Source of the DNA: Dyadobacter koreensis
GTDB taxonomy: Bacteria; Bacteroidota; Bacteroidia; Cytophagales; Spirosomataceae
Length of the DNA: 64,000 bases
Direction of reading: 5' to 3'
NCBI RefSeq assembly: GCF_900108855.1
Contig: NZ_FNXY01000010.1
Coordinates: 212,074-276,073 of the forward strand
The translations under genes were made by a program, and so were the position numbers. The notes beneath the pieces were generated by a model. It saw only the letters and a list, made by a program, of their open reading frames with translations, was not told where the DNA came from and did no database searches. Shown here in pieces: positions 1 through 8,552 of this stretch. Each line of letters starts with the position of its first letter. Within the stretch, counting starts at the first letter, position 1.

Positions 1-93
1 TATGATAACTCTCAGCTTCGTCCGGGAAAATATAGCGTGGAACTTTATTCAGAAGGTTATAAAATCGGTGGAACGAATTTCACGATTAAGTAA
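1..93 (+). CDS. C-terminal end of an unidentified protein (partial)
   Basis: The first 30 codons are open in frame 1 and end at a TAA at 91-93. The residues include RPGKYSVELYSEGYKIGGTN, which look like a beta-rich C-terminal domain, but I cannot assign a family from so short a piece. The start lies outside the window. A strong hairpin follows about 27 bases after the stop, as expected for the end of a real gene. Confidence 0.6.
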   Translation, partial: YDNSQLRPGKYSVELYSEGYKIGGTNFTIK

Positions 94-119
94 TAACTCT
101 GACAGTGTTTTAGCTTAAC

Positions 120-157
120 AAAAAATGGAGCCTGAGAATTTTCAGGCTCCATTTTTT
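120..157. terminator. Bidirectional intrinsic terminator
   Basis: A perfect 16-bp stem (120-135 with 142-157, core TGGAGCCTGA/TCAGGCTCCA) has a 6-base loop, an A-run on the left and a T-run on the right. It can therefore stop transcription from the partial gene on the left and from the polyphosphate kinase gene on the right. Confidence 0.85.
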
Positions 158-172
158 GTCAGACAACAGATT

Positions 173-1063
173 TTATTTTTCGTTCTGATCCCGGATGATT
201 TGAATGAATCGCTGCAATTCTTCCGCCCGCTCCGGGCTAACTTCGGGATAATTCATATCCATTTTCTTCAATTCTTCCACAATAATTTCCCCGACAATCA
301 GACGAGTATTCTTTTTGTCATCGGCTGGAATTATAAACCACGGAGATTTTTTTGTAGCTGTTTCATTAATAGCATCCTCATATGCTTTCTGATATTCATC
401 CCACTTATCCCTCACTTTGACATCCTGCTCTTCGAATTTCCAGTTCTTGTTTGGATCTTCAATTCGTTCAATCAGCCGGTCGGCCTGTTCTTTTTTTGAA
501 ACATTTAAGAAGAACTTTATAACCCGTATTCCATTTCTGTAAAGGTATTTTTCTAGATTTTTGATGTCGGAATACCGTTTTTCCCAAACTTTATCAAGAT
601 CCTGGGTAAGTTCAACGGGCAAGCGCTGTGAAGTTGTCAGAATCGTAGGGTCAACCTTAACCACGAGGACTTCCTCATAATAGCTGCGATTGAAAATCGT
701 AATTGTTCCGCGTTGCGGGAGTACGTTATTAGTGCGCCAGAGAAAGTCGTGGCCGAGTTCCGTATCAGTTGGTCGCTTGAATGAATGAATTTTAACGCCT
801 ACTGGATTGACGCCAGAGAGAACATGTTTGATAGTTCCGTCTTTTCCTGCCGCGTCCATCGCCTGAAAAATAATCAGTAAGCCATATCGGTTATGAGCGT
901 ACATTTTGCTTTGAAGTTCATCAAGTTGCTTGACAAATTCAGCCAGCATTGATTCATATTCCGCTTTATCATCATAAATATCCTTGAAAGTTGTAACAGC
1001 TTTCTTGATATCGAATTTTTCGGTACCGTCAACACGGAATGTCCCCGATTTGAAATTAGACAT
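173..1063 (-). CDS. ppk2: PPK2-family polyphosphate kinase
   Basis: Polyphosphate:nucleotide phosphotransferase of the PPK2 family, which uses polyphosphate to phosphorylate nucleoside mono- or diphosphates in the cytoplasm. At 296 residues it is a single-domain PPK2. The Walker A loop MDAAGKDG is at residues 69-76, and the FNRSYYEEVLV segment with the Walker B/lid region is at about 124-134. The start is an ATG at 1063; no in-frame upstream alternative is needed. RdgB lies upstream on the same strand, 77 bases away, so the two could be co-transcribed. Whether it prefers AMP, ADP or GDP cannot be read from motifs alone. Family assignment is firm; substrate class is open. Confidence 0.93.
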   Translation of the reverse strand: MSNFKSGTFRVDGTEKFDIKKAVTTFKDIYDDKAEYESMLAEFVKQLDELQSKMYAHNRYGLLIIFQAMDAAGKDGTIKHVLSGVNPVGVKIHSFKRPTDTELGHDFLWRTNNVLPQRGTITIFNRSYYEEVLVVKVDPTILTTSQRLPVELTQDLDKVWEKRYSDIKNLEKYLYRNGIRVIKFFLNVSKKEQADRLIERIEDPNKNWKFEEQDVKVRDKWDEYQKAYEDAINETATKKSPWFIIPADDKKNTRLIVGEIIVEELKKMDMNYPEVSPERAEELQRFIQIIRDQNEK

Positions 1064-1140
1064 GTTCCTGGATTTAGTTAATTGAATGACTTGTTGATAA
1101 GATTCTCAATTTACGATTTTTCGCTTCCAGGTCAAGTCAT

Positions 1141-1716
1141 CTATAGACTCAGCAGATATTGTTTTAACTTTTCAAACGCTCTGCCTCTATGGCTCAATTC
1201 GCTTTTTTCCTGCATGGTCATTTCTGCGAAAGTCCTGTTATGGCCTTCTGGGATAAAAATCGGGTTGTAGCCAAAACCTTGACTTCCTCTTTTTTCCATA
1301 GAAATGGAGCCCTCGATCACGCCATCAAACTGACGGTATTCTCCATCCAGAAAAAGTGTAATGACGCATATAAATCGTGCAGTCAAATTTTCTTTACCTT
1401 CCATATTTTTTAAAAGCATATCCATATTGGCATTTGCATCGCGTTCCGGACCGCCATAGTAAGCTGAATGCACACCCGGCTCTCCATTAAGCGCATCCAC
1501 TTCCAGTCCCGAATCATCTGCGAAACAGTTGATGTTATAATTTTTCCAAACGTATTCAGCTTTCTCAAAAGAATTTTCAGGAATCGTGTCGTGTGTTTCC
1601 GGTATTTCCTCATCGCATCCAATTTCGCGCAGCGTAGTCAATAAAAATGAGTCACCCAGCAAATCCTGAATCTCTTCTAATTTGTGGGCATTGTTGGTAG
1701 CAAAACAAAGTTTCAT
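1141..1716 (-). CDS. rdgB: RdgB/HAM1 non-canonical purine NTP pyrophosphatase
   Basis: Hydrolyses ITP, dITP and XTP to the monophosphate and pyrophosphate, keeping deaminated purines out of nucleic acids. The 191-residue length is normal for the family. The substrate-binding start FATNNAHKLEEI (5-16), the metal-binding loop ADDSGLEVDAL (66-76), GFGYNPIF (147-154) and the C-terminal SHRGRA (175-180) are all present. One oddity is an extra Gln in GSQGFGY, where many members have GSGFGYD. It sits between the FKBP lipoprotein and PPK2 genes, with a terminator after the FKBP gene, so it probably has its own promoter in the short gap around 1717-1745. Confidence 0.95.
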   Translation of the reverse strand: MKLCFATNNAHKLEEIQDLLGDSFLLTTLREIGCDEEIPETHDTIPENSFEKAEYVWKNYNINCFADDSGLEVDALNGEPGVHSAYYGGPERDANANMDMLLKNMEGKENLTARFICVITLFLDGEYRQFDGVIEGSISMEKRGSQGFGYNPIFIPEGHNRTFAEMTMQEKSELSHRGRAFEKLKQYLLSL

Positions 1717-1746
1717 AATCCGTAATATTTTTTAACAATCAACAAA

Positions 1747-1777
1747 AAACGGCTACATCCAGAAGAGGCAGCCGTTT
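1747..1777 (-). terminator. Terminator after the FKBP lipoprotein gene
   Basis: AAACGGCT (1747-1754) pairs with AGCCGTTT (1770-1777). On the minus strand the stem is followed by a T-run. It lies 22 bases beyond the stop of the FKBP gene and separates it from rdgB. Confidence 0.7.
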
Positions 1778-1798
1778 CTCAAATTTACTTCTTTTAAA

Positions 1799-2704
1799 TT
1801 ATCTTGCTGGTGCCGGTGTTGGAGCAGCAGCAGGTTTAGCACCTTTTGTAAAGTCTACCAATTCAACGTCAAACAACAACACTGAGTTGCCAGGAATTGC
1901 TCCCGGAGATCCGTCAACACCATAAGCTAACCCTGACGGAATGATCAATGTGCGTTTTCCACCTTTTTTCATCAACATAATTCCTTCTTCCCAGCCTGGA
2001 ATAACCATACCAACACCAACTTGGAAATCGATTGGCTTACCTTGGTTTTTCGAGCTGTCAAATACTTTTCCATCCAAAAGTTTACCAGTGTAGTGTACTT
2101 TCACGTTATCGCCTTGTGATGGATTTTCACCTGTACCTACAACATCATCAATATAATAAAGACCTGATGCTGTATGCTGTGCTTTGGCGGTCAAATTATT
2201 TTTAGTCAGATATTCCTGAATTACTTTTTCATCGATTGCCTTTTGTTTCACGCCAGCTTCTGACTGTTGTTTCTGGAATTCTTCAGAAGTAAGAACGCTC
2301 AAAACTTTAACAGTGAAAGTGATTTCAGAACCTTTTTTGATCATCGGAGGCAACGGCTGCATCATTTTCGCAAACAAAGTATCTGCATTGATGAAGAATT
2401 TAGCACTGTCGCCTGTCGCAAGCATAGCCAAACCTTCCTCAAAACTTCCTTTAAACGGAGGCGCCTGAAGAACAAGTTTCACTGGTGTTTTTTCTTTGTA
2501 AGTATCACGAAGGGTTGAGTCAGCTCCGTTTTTAAGAACAAGATGAAATGACATGATATCACCAAGTTTCGCTTTGCGAGCCTCTTCGTCATGTTCAAAA
2601 ATCTGATATTTCAAACCAGTATCAGTCACCTTTGTCTTATACTTGTCGCAGGCTGTTGCGAGAATAGTTATGCCTAGTACACAACCGATTGTTTTAAGAT
2701 TCAT
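1799..2704 (-). CDS. FKBP-type peptidyl-prolyl isomerase lipoprotein
   Basis: Exported prolyl cis-trans isomerase, predicted to be anchored by lipid in the cell envelope. The N-terminus is a lipoprotein signal peptide with lipobox LATAC (Cys19). Two FKBP-like regions follow: a divergent N-terminal one (about 40-140) and a canonical C-terminal one (about 185-287) with VHYTGKLLDGKVFDSS, VIPGWEEGI and GLAYGVDGSPGAIPGNS. The tail GAKPAAAPTPAPAR is low-complexity and probably unstructured. It may act as a folding helper for envelope proteins. NrnA lies 46 bases upstream on the same strand, so the two may share a transcript. Family call is firm; the role of the divergent domain is unknown. Confidence 0.92.
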   Translation of the reverse strand: MNLKTIGCVLGITILATACDKYKTKVTDTGLKYQIFEHDEEARKAKLGDIMSFHLVLKNGADSTLRDTYKEKTPVKLVLQAPPFKGSFEEGLAMLATGDSAKFFINADTLFAKMMQPLPPMIKKGSEITFTVKVLSVLTSEEFQKQQSEAGVKQKAIDEKVIQEYLTKNNLTAKAQHTASGLYYIDDVVGTGENPSQGDNVKVHYTGKLLDGKVFDSSKNQGKPIDFQVGVGMVIPGWEEGIMLMKKGGKRTLIIPSGLAYGVDGSPGAIPGNSVLLFDVELVDFTKGAKPAAAPTPAPAR

Positions 2705-2750
2705 TGGAATGTATTAATTAAAAAATATTTATGTGAATATTATAATAGGA

Positions 2751-3785
2751 TTAGTCAACCTGTAAAAGTTCGTCCTTGTATTTAGGAAGAATGGATAAAA
2801 ATAGTTCAACAGTTTCTGTGATCGAAGTTTCAGTTCTTCCACCTGATGCATTTCTATGACCGCCTCCGTTGAAGTAAGTACTGGAAACATCCCGGACAGA
2901 AAATTCGCCCACCGACCGGAAAGATATTTTTACTTCGCCTTTTCTTTCGATAAATAAAGCGGACATCACGACGTTTTCGACTTGAAGTCCGTAGTTAACA
3001 ATACCTTCTGTTTCGCCAGTGCTGGAATTGAATCTTTGTAATTCAGCTTCAGTAAGTACCATGTAAGCAGTACGATATTCGGGCAGAACGATTAATTTCT
3101 GAGACAGGACGTACCCTAAAAACTGTAACCGGGAAAGCGGCGAATTGTCGTAGATCAACCGGTGAACTCTACTGGAATCAAAGCCCGTCAACATCAGATC
3201 TGCGACGGCCAGATGAACAGCCGAAGTAACATTTCCATGCCTGAAAGAACCGGTATCGGTCATAATTCCTGCATAAAGACATTCTGCCATGGGAATATCG
3301 AAAATATCCGTTGTCGGAACATCTCCTTCAATTTCCTTTATTAACGCATAAACAAGCTGGGCTGTTGCGGCCGCACCTGTATCCCAGATCATCCACTTGG
3401 CAAAATGTTCAGGTTCTAAATGATGATCAATCATTAATTTGGGAGCTTTCGCCTCCTGCACAACTTTTCCAAGATCTTTTAGACGTGACAATGCGGAAAA
3501 ATCGAGGCAGCAAATTAAGGTCGCTTCGTCAATTCTTCTTTTCGCTTTTCCCATTTCACCAGACTTTTCATACACCATCACTTCGCTCATTCCGGGAAGC
3601 CAGCGAAGGTTCGCAGCATAATCGGTTGGGCTTATAACAGTGACGGTATGGCCTTTTCTGGATAAATAACTTCCCCACCCAAGCGAAGAACCCAGCGCGT
3701 CCGCGTCGGGATCCCTATGCATCGTGATGACGATTTTTTGAGGAGTAGACAGAAAAGCGACAAGCTCTTCAATGGTTTGATTCAC
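2751..3785 (-). CDS. nrnA: DHH/DHHA1 phosphoesterase, NrnA-like
   Basis: Predicted oligoribonuclease and/or 3'-phosphoadenosine-5'-phosphate phosphatase that clears short RNA and nucleotide by-products. Metal-binding HRDPDADALGSS lies at residues 23-34, the DHH motif (IDHHLEP) at 119-125, and the DHHA1 RNA-binding signature GGGHRNASGG near 307-316. The length of 344 is typical of Bacteroidota NrnA. It is divergent from ndk, with about 200 bases between the starts. It probably leads a two-gene unit with the FKBP lipoprotein. Confidence in the family is high; nanoRNase versus pAp activity is known for the family, not shown here. Confidence 0.92.
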   Translation of the reverse strand: MNQTIEELVAFLSTPQKIVITMHRDPDADALGSSLGWGSYLSRKGHTVTVISPTDYAANLRWLPGMSEVMVYEKSGEMGKAKRRIDEATLICCLDFSALSRLKDLGKVVQEAKAPKLMIDHHLEPEHFAKWMIWDTGAAATAQLVYALIKEIEGDVPTTDIFDIPMAECLYAGIMTDTGSFRHGNVTSAVHLAVADLMLTGFDSSRVHRLIYDNSPLSRLQFLGYVLSQKLIVLPEYRTAYMVLTEAELQRFNSSTGETEGIVNYGLQVENVVMSALFIERKGEVKISFRSVGEFSVRDVSSTYFNGGGHRNASGGRTETSITETVELFLSILPKYKDELLQVD

Positions 3786-3830
3786 AGTTATTTAATTCAA
3801 AAAGAAAACTTGGACCCGGCATTTTAATGA

Positions 3831-3838
3831 CAAAATTA
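3831..3838 (-). promoter_or_regulatory. Candidate -7 box for nrnA
   Basis: On the minus strand this reads TAATTTTG, a match to the Bacteroidota -7 consensus TAnnTTTG, 46 bases upstream of the nrnA start. I see no clear TTG -33 element at the usual distance, so this is tentative. Confidence 0.3.
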
Positions 3839-3987
3839 ACAAAACTGTTGGGATTTGTTTAATGTTGAGTACTAAAGGCTTATTCCAACGCCAATGTTTT
3901 TGTGCTGAAACGAGGTTCCTTGCAGAATTGCTGGCTATATAAAATGAAAATTGTAGTTTTACAGCCAAATAAATTATAGCAAACTGT

Positions 3988-4407
3988 ATGTCAACCAATA
4001 AGACCTTCACGATGATCAAGCCTGATGCCGTATTAGACGGGAACTCAGGTTCTATTATCAAAATGATCGAGGCAGCGGGATTCCGTGTTGTGGCCTTAAA
4101 GAAAACAAAATTAACTCCCGAGCGAGCAGGAGAATTTTATGCAGTACATAAAGAAAGACCTTTCTATAACGATTTATGTGCATACATGTCATCAGGACCT
4201 ATTGTTCCGATGATTCTTGAAAAAGAAAATGCTGTGGCTGATTTCCGTACATTAATCGGTGCGACGAATCCTGCAAATGCAGACGAAGGAACAATCCGTA
4301 AATTGTTTGCCAAATCAATTGAAGCAAATGCAATTCACGGTTCTGATTCTGATGAAAATGCTCAAATCGAAGGTAACTTCTTTTTTGCTCACACAGAGCA
4401 GTTTTAA
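3988..4407 (+). CDS. ndk: Nucleoside diphosphate kinase
   Basis: Transfers the gamma-phosphate of ATP to nucleoside diphosphates through a phosphohistidine. The N-terminal TFTMIKPDAV, the substrate segment HKERPFYNDL and the active-site loop AIHGSDS (phosphorylated His117) are intact, and the C-terminal EGNFFFAH fits the family. At 139 residues it is the usual bacterial length. The gene stands alone, divergent from nrnA, and ends at a perfect 17-bp hairpin. Confidence 0.97.
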   Translation: MSTNKTFTMIKPDAVLDGNSGSIIKMIEAAGFRVVALKKTKLTPERAGEFYAVHKERPFYNDLCAYMSSGPIVPMILEKENAVADFRTLIGATNPANADEGTIRKLFAKSIEANAIHGSDSDENAQIEGNFFFAHTEQF

Positions 4408-4421
4408 AAAACGAGGTATTT

Positions 4422-4468
4422 CAAAAAGTAAAGGCCTGTTGTCGTAGACTGCAGGCCTTTACTTTTTG
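4422..4468. terminator. Bidirectional terminator between ndk and the FAS1 gene
   Basis: A perfect 17-bp stem (4422-4438 with 4452-4468, core GTAAAGGCCTG/CAGGCCTTTAC) is flanked by A/T runs. It serves the converging ndk (+) and FAS1 (-) genes. Confidence 0.9.
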
Positions 4469-4479
4469 AGAATTCAAGA

Positions 4480-5001
4480 TTATCTGACAGGTACTAAAAC
4501 TCTGCTTACTACCTGAATTATTCCATTGTCTGCATTAATATTTTTGGTACTGACAGTTGCACCGTTGATCGTCAAGGATGTATCAGATATAGATGCTTTT
4601 TTTACAATGAGACTATCACCGGCAATATAGCCATCGTATGTCTGCTCTTTAAGCTCTTCATATCGTATCTTCCCTTTAAGGCTATGTTTAAATACAAATT
4701 TTCTAGCCAAAGAATCAGGTAAGGCATTAACCATGGCCGCAGTTACAGACGAATTAATAAAAGCTGCATTGTTGGGAGCAAAAAGCGTTAGATTTTCTGT
4801 CCTAAACTCATCACTGAGGTTATTGTCTAAAATAATTTCTCTAAGTATCGAAAACTCATCGTTTTGCATAATTACATCCGTAATTGTTTTCGGCTTAACA
4901 ATATCGTCATCATTTTCTTTGCAGGATGTTACTATGCTGGTAAATACTGTGACAGACAAAAAAAATGCCACGTAACGCCCTATAAAGTTGATTTTTTTCA
5001 T
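4480..5001 (-). CDS. FAS1 (fasciclin) domain lipoprotein
   Basis: Secreted, lipid-anchored protein with one fasciclin domain, a fold linked to adhesion and carbohydrate or protein binding. The signal peptide ends in lipobox IVTSC (Cys27). A single FAS1 domain covers about residues 38-172, with the typical LTLFAPNNAAF box and the conserved FKHSL segment. No second domain is present. It is converging with ndk and divergent from the DUF1080 gene at 5096. Its partner is unknown. Confidence 0.88.
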   Translation of the reverse strand: MKKINFIGRYVAFFLSVTVFTSIVTSCKENDDDIVKPKTITDVIMQNDEFSILREIILDNNLSDEFRTENLTLFAPNNAAFINSSVTAAMVNALPDSLARKFVFKHSLKGKIRYEELKEQTYDGYIAGDSLIVKKASISDTSLTINGATVSTKNINADNGIIQVVSRVLVPVR

Positions 5002-5095
5002 AGCTTCGAATCGGTTTAATTTTTGTAAAACTAATTGAAAATGTAGTTTGGTGAATTGTTAAACTAATTTTTTTTAATCCTAATCCCAAGAAAAC

Positions 5096-5731
5096 ATGTT
5101 AAAGTTTAAGTTTTTGGCCGCATGCTGTGCGGTAATTCTGTTCACAAGCTCTGCCTTTCTCGTCATTCGGGAGGACAGAACTGTAACTAAAAAGAAGACT
5201 GTAAAATTGTTCAACGGTAAAGATTTAACCGGCTGGAAAATCAATGGTACCGAAAAATGGTATGCCGAAAAAGGCGAACTGATCTGTGAAAGTGGCCCTG
5301 ATAAAGAATATGGCTACCTGACGACGGACAAATTTTATAAAGATTTTGACCTGTCTCTGAAATTTAAACAGGAGGCAAATGGAAACAGCGGCGTATTTTT
5401 CAGATCAACAGTCGAAGGAACAAAGGTAGCAGGATGGCAGGTTGAAGTTGCTCCGCCGAATCACGATACGGGTGGTGTTTACGAATCTTATGGCCGCGAG
5501 TGGCTTGTAAAAATTCCTGACGAAAAAGAAGGATTCCTTAAAATGGGTGAATGGAATACATTGAGAATACGCGTGGTTGGACCTAAAGTTCAAACCTGGT
5601 TAAACGGCAATGCAATGGTTGATTTTGATGATGCAAAAATTGGTGCTGCAAATGGCTCAATCGCGCTTCAGATTCACTCAGGCGGCGGTATAAAAGTTCG
5701 TTGGAAAGACTTAATTCTGGAAGAATTGTAG
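5096..5731 (+). CDS. Exported DUF1080 (3-keto-disaccharide hydrolase-like) protein
   Basis: Single-domain member of PF06439 (DUF1080), a concanavalin-like fold. Members have been linked to hydrolysis of 3-keto-glycosides. Residues 1-25 form a hydrophobic signal segment. The domain starts at VKLFNGKDLTGWK and includes GNSGVFFRS and a WNTLRIRV strand typical of the family. Its 211 residues suit a minimal member. A second, longer DUF1080 protein lies at 40.6 kb, near a Gfo/Idh oxidoreductase, but this copy has no sugar genes beside it. Family call is good; substrate unknown. Confidence 0.87.
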   Translation: MLKFKFLAACCAVILFTSSAFLVIREDRTVTKKKTVKLFNGKDLTGWKINGTEKWYAEKGELICESGPDKEYGYLTTDKFYKDFDLSLKFKQEANGNSGVFFRSTVEGTKVAGWQVEVAPPNHDTGGVYESYGREWLVKIPDEKEGFLKMGEWNTLRIRVVGPKVQTWLNGNAMVDFDDAKIGAANGSIALQIHSGGGIKVRWKDLILEEL

Positions 5732-5809
5732 AATTCCGATTCGATATTCATTTCCATTGTTTCGAAGTTCATGCTGCATTAAAGCGCAGTTCGTCGGAAT
5801 TCAATAACG

Positions 5810-5876
5810 AAAAGGCTTCATGGCTGATAGATTTGTGTCAATAAAAGACAAAGTGTATCAGTTGTGAAGCTTTTTT
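5810..5876 (+). terminator. Long segmented terminator hairpin
   Basis: AAAAGGCTTCA (5810-5820) pairs with TGAAGCTTTTTT (5865-5876), with nested inner pairing CTGATA/TATCAG (5824-5829 with 5856-5861) and TGTC/GACA, ending in a T-run. It lies after the DUF1080 gene and before the sensor kinase gene. Confidence 0.65.
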
Positions 5877-5940
5877 ATTTTCGGCTTTTGGAGAACAGGT
5901 GCTTTTATGACAAACGATACTGAGAGATGTTGAATATTAT

Positions 5941-7374
5941 ATGGAAAATAAAAAGAAGCCTTTGCGCATGACTGGCACCTCGCTTGAGGGAAAAGATTTT
6001 AGTAATATGGATCTGGAAGGTGCTGATTTCAGCTTTTCGAGCCTTGAAGGAATAAATTTCGATGGCTCTAATCTTCGCAATGCCAAAATTCGTTTTGCTT
6101 CACTGGAAAAAGCTACTTTTCGAAATGCTGATCTGACAAATGCTGATATGAGTTTCAGCAGTCTGACCGATACCGATATGACCGGTGCGAAGATTGAGGG
6201 TGCGAATTTCAGTTTTTCCTCTCAGGGTAAATCTTTCAACTGGCAGGATCTCAACCTGATCGGCCTGATCCAAAGCCAGAGCTGGGTAGGAACTGTGGTC
6301 GCCGCTTTCATCGGAGCACTGATGTTATATGGAACGAGCGCCATTTTATATTTTACACTGGAAATTATTTACACCTCCAATCCGCTCCGGGTTCAGCTGA
6401 ATCAATATTTGATCGCTCAAAATGTTATTGGTGGCGTCTTCACCGTTTTGATCGCCCAAAATCTGGCAATCTGGCTGGATTCCATGATCGAAAAGATATT
6501 TTTTCGTCATTTGGTTTTGAGTTTGATCATTTCACTTTTTCATATGAGCTTGGCAGCCGGGATGTACTATCTTTTTGGAAAAAGTATATTTCAGGCGCTT
6601 AAGGTTCAAGATCCGGCGGCCGCGGTTCAAAATAATGCATGGTATTGGTATACAGTCGGACCCATCATTATTGCCAACGTTTTTTATTATCTGGCACGGC
6701 AGGGGAGGCAATTGTCCCGCAAAATATCGGATCAGGAATATCAGCTGCTGAATCTGGAAAAGCTGAAAACAAGAGCTGAACTGGATGCTTTACAAGCCAG
6801 GATCAATCCTCATTTTTTATACAATTCGTTAAATAGTATCGCCAGCCTTGTTCACGAAGATCCGGACAAAGCTGAGGAAATGACGCTGCTGTTATCGAAA
6901 CTTTTCCGTTATACCACAGGCCGTAAGAACCGGGATTACTTTGATACCATTGAAAATGAACTTGAAATGGTTCAAACCTATCTGCAGGTTGAGAAGGTCA
7001 GGTTTGGCGACAGGCTTCAATTTGAAGTTGAAGTGTCAAACCCTGTACTTAAACATCTCCAGGTACCGAAGTTTATATTGCAGCCTATTGTAGAAAATGC
7101 GATCAAACATGGTATTGCAAAATTGGCGGATCAGGGGAAAATTATTGTGAAAATTTATGAGGAAAATGGGTGGCTGCATCTTTGTGTGCACGACAACGGC
7201 CCTTTGTTCTCAGATACCATGGGCGCTGGTTATGGTATCCGCAGTATCCAGGAAAAAATGAAATTGTTATACGGCGACGACGCGAAACTTGAACTTCATA
7301 ACGAGCCCGGTAAATCGGTTAACATTTCGATTTTAAAAACGGCCATCGAGAAAGGACACGAAGAAAATGAGTAA
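5941..7374 (+). CDS. Pentapeptide-repeat/LytS-type sensor histidine kinase
   Basis: Membrane sensor kinase of the LytS/YehU type (His_kinase PF06580). Residues 10-95 are pentapeptide repeats of the A(D/N)LxN form (GADFSFSSLEG, NADLTNADMSFSSL), predicted to make a right-handed quadrilateral helix. Hydrophobic segments follow at about 114-145, 158-180, 188-212 and 236-252. A short coiled coil (260-285) leads into the kinase core INPHFLYNSLNSI with phospho-acceptor His291, the N-box VENAIKHG (Asn386) and the G-box DNGP at 418-421. The LytTR regulator starts 73 bases downstream and is the obvious partner. The pentapeptide module on the cytoplasmic N-terminus is unusual; its job is unknown. Confidence 0.9.
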   Translation: MENKKKPLRMTGTSLEGKDFSNMDLEGADFSFSSLEGINFDGSNLRNAKIRFASLEKATFRNADLTNADMSFSSLTDTDMTGAKIEGANFSFSSQGKSFNWQDLNLIGLIQSQSWVGTVVAAFIGALMLYGTSAILYFTLEIIYTSNPLRVQLNQYLIAQNVIGGVFTVLIAQNLAIWLDSMIEKIFFRHLVLSLIISLFHMSLAAGMYYLFGKSIFQALKVQDPAAAVQNNAWYWYTVGPIIIANVFYYLARQGRQLSRKISDQEYQLLNLEKLKTRAELDALQARINPHFLYNSLNSIASLVHEDPDKAEEMTLLLSKLFRYTTGRKNRDYFDTIENELEMVQTYLQVEKVRFGDRLQFEVEVSNPVLKHLQVPKFILQPIVENAIKHGIAKLADQGKIIVKIYEENGWLHLCVHDNGPLFSDTMGAGYGIRSIQEKMKLLYGDDAKLELHNEPGKSVNISILKTAIEKGHEENE

Positions 7375-7447
7375 AAGCTTCTTTTGAAGTCTTCTGTAAA
7401 ATAATTGTTAAGATCTGCGGTCCTGTCAACACGAAATAATAATAAAA

Positions 7448-8230
7448 ATGAATTTCCCTCTTAAAACAATATTGATCGACGATGAACCTTTAGCGCTTAG
7501 CAGGCTGAGAAGATTGCTCGAAAAACATCAGGAAACTTTTATCATTGTAGCCGAGGCTAAAAACGGCGCGGAAGGTTTGCTTGAAATTGACAAACACAAT
7601 CCTGACGTGATCTTTCTTGATATAGAAATGCCGCTTCTGAACGGTTTTGAAATGTTGGCAAAGCTTACAAAAATGCCGCTGGTTGTTTTTTCAACAGCGT
7701 ATGATCAATATGCGATCCGGGCATTCGAGGAAAACTCGGTGGACTATCTATTAAAACCTGTCGAAAATGACAGACTTTTAAAAACGATCGAAAAGATCCG
7801 AAATATTCTTCAGGCTGGTTTCAAGACGGGAGAAAGTCATAACCCCTATTCGGACAATCTTTTACGTCTGCTGGAAGAAATGAAGCCTAAGAAGGAAATA
7901 TTTTCTTTGTCGGTCAAATCCGGAGACAAAATTCTGCTGATACCCCTCACTGAAATTACGCATTTTGAGGCGGAAGAAAAGTATGTTTTTCTAAACACGC
8001 TGGACGGACAAAAATATCTTCTCAATTACACACTGACTTCACTCGAAGAAAAGCTGCCGACGCATTTCCTGCGAATCAGCAGAGCGGGCATCGTTAATTC
8101 TCATCACATCAAAGAAATTCAGAAGCACTTCAACGGAAAATACGTCGTTGTTATGCGTGATAAGAAGGTGTCTCAACTGCAAAGCGGAAGCACTTACGGG
8201 GAAGTCATCCGCCATCTTCTTGATAATTAA
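7448..8230 (+). CDS. LytTR response regulator
   Basis: Two-component regulator paired with the kinase just upstream. The receiver domain (about 6-118) has the acidic pair D11/D12, phospho-acceptor Asp58 in FLDIEMP and Lys103 in LLKPVE. A LytTR DNA-binding domain fills about residues 155-258, with the usual HFEAEEKYVFL and FLRISRAGIVNSHHI segments. The length of 260 is typical. Targets cannot be read from the sequence; LytTR proteins in general bind direct repeats near promoters. Confidence 0.95.
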   Translation: MNFPLKTILIDDEPLALSRLRRLLEKHQETFIIVAEAKNGAEGLLEIDKHNPDVIFLDIEMPLLNGFEMLAKLTKMPLVVFSTAYDQYAIRAFEENSVDYLLKPVENDRLLKTIEKIRNILQAGFKTGESHNPYSDNLLRLLEEMKPKKEIFSLSVKSGDKILLIPLTEITHFEAEEKYVFLNTLDGQKYLLNYTLTSLEEKLPTHFLRISRAGIVNSHHIKEIQKHFNGKYVVVMRDKKVSQLQSGSTYGEVIRHLLDN

Positions 8231-8552
8231 TAACCTTGCAACCGGGTGTGCTGTTTAAAATATTGATTTTGAAGACGGCATACTTATTCCTAAATTGCGC
8301 CCTTGTTAAAATCCGACGTCTGAGTAATTGCTTTAATGTACTGTTTATCAGTACATTTGTGTTCTAGGCTCAAATTTTTGTTGTTGAAATTTAATATTTT
8401 TCGACACAATCGCATCACAATCTGCGTACCTGAATGGAGCAGATGGTATGCATTACATGTCGAATTTCAAAAAACATCAAATAGAATTTATAAGATCGGC
8501 GTATAATGGTTCGTTTGTTTTTGTTAAAAAAGGTTAAAAGAGTTCAGATATA
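8231..8552. other. 322-bp intergenic region upstream of uppS
   Basis: No gene or tRNA seen. It holds the promoter/operator candidate at 8328-8359 and a weak inverted pair TTCGACA/TGTCGAA (8400-8406 and 8458-8464). No terminator is obvious after the LytTR gene. Confidence 0.6.
8328..8359 (+). promoter_or_regulatory. Candidate promoter with overlapping operator-like inverted repeat
   Basis: TTG at 8328-8330, a 21-base spacer, then TACATTTG at 8352-8359 match the Bacteroidota -33/-7 layout. A perfect 9-bp inverted repeat, AATGTACTG (8335-8343) and CAGTACATT (8349-8357) with a 5-base centre, covers the spacer and enters the -7 box, where a repressor would block polymerase. It would leave a leader of nearly 190 bases before uppS. 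Confidence 0.45.

Noticed and set aside
3792..4061. Minus-strand ORF overlapping ndk
   Set aside because: It is antisense to the well-supported ndk gene and has no recognisable motif.
8400..8464. TTCGACA/TGTCGAA inverted pair as an operator
   Set aside because: Only 7 bases matched over a 51-base gap; that is likely by chance in a 322-base region.
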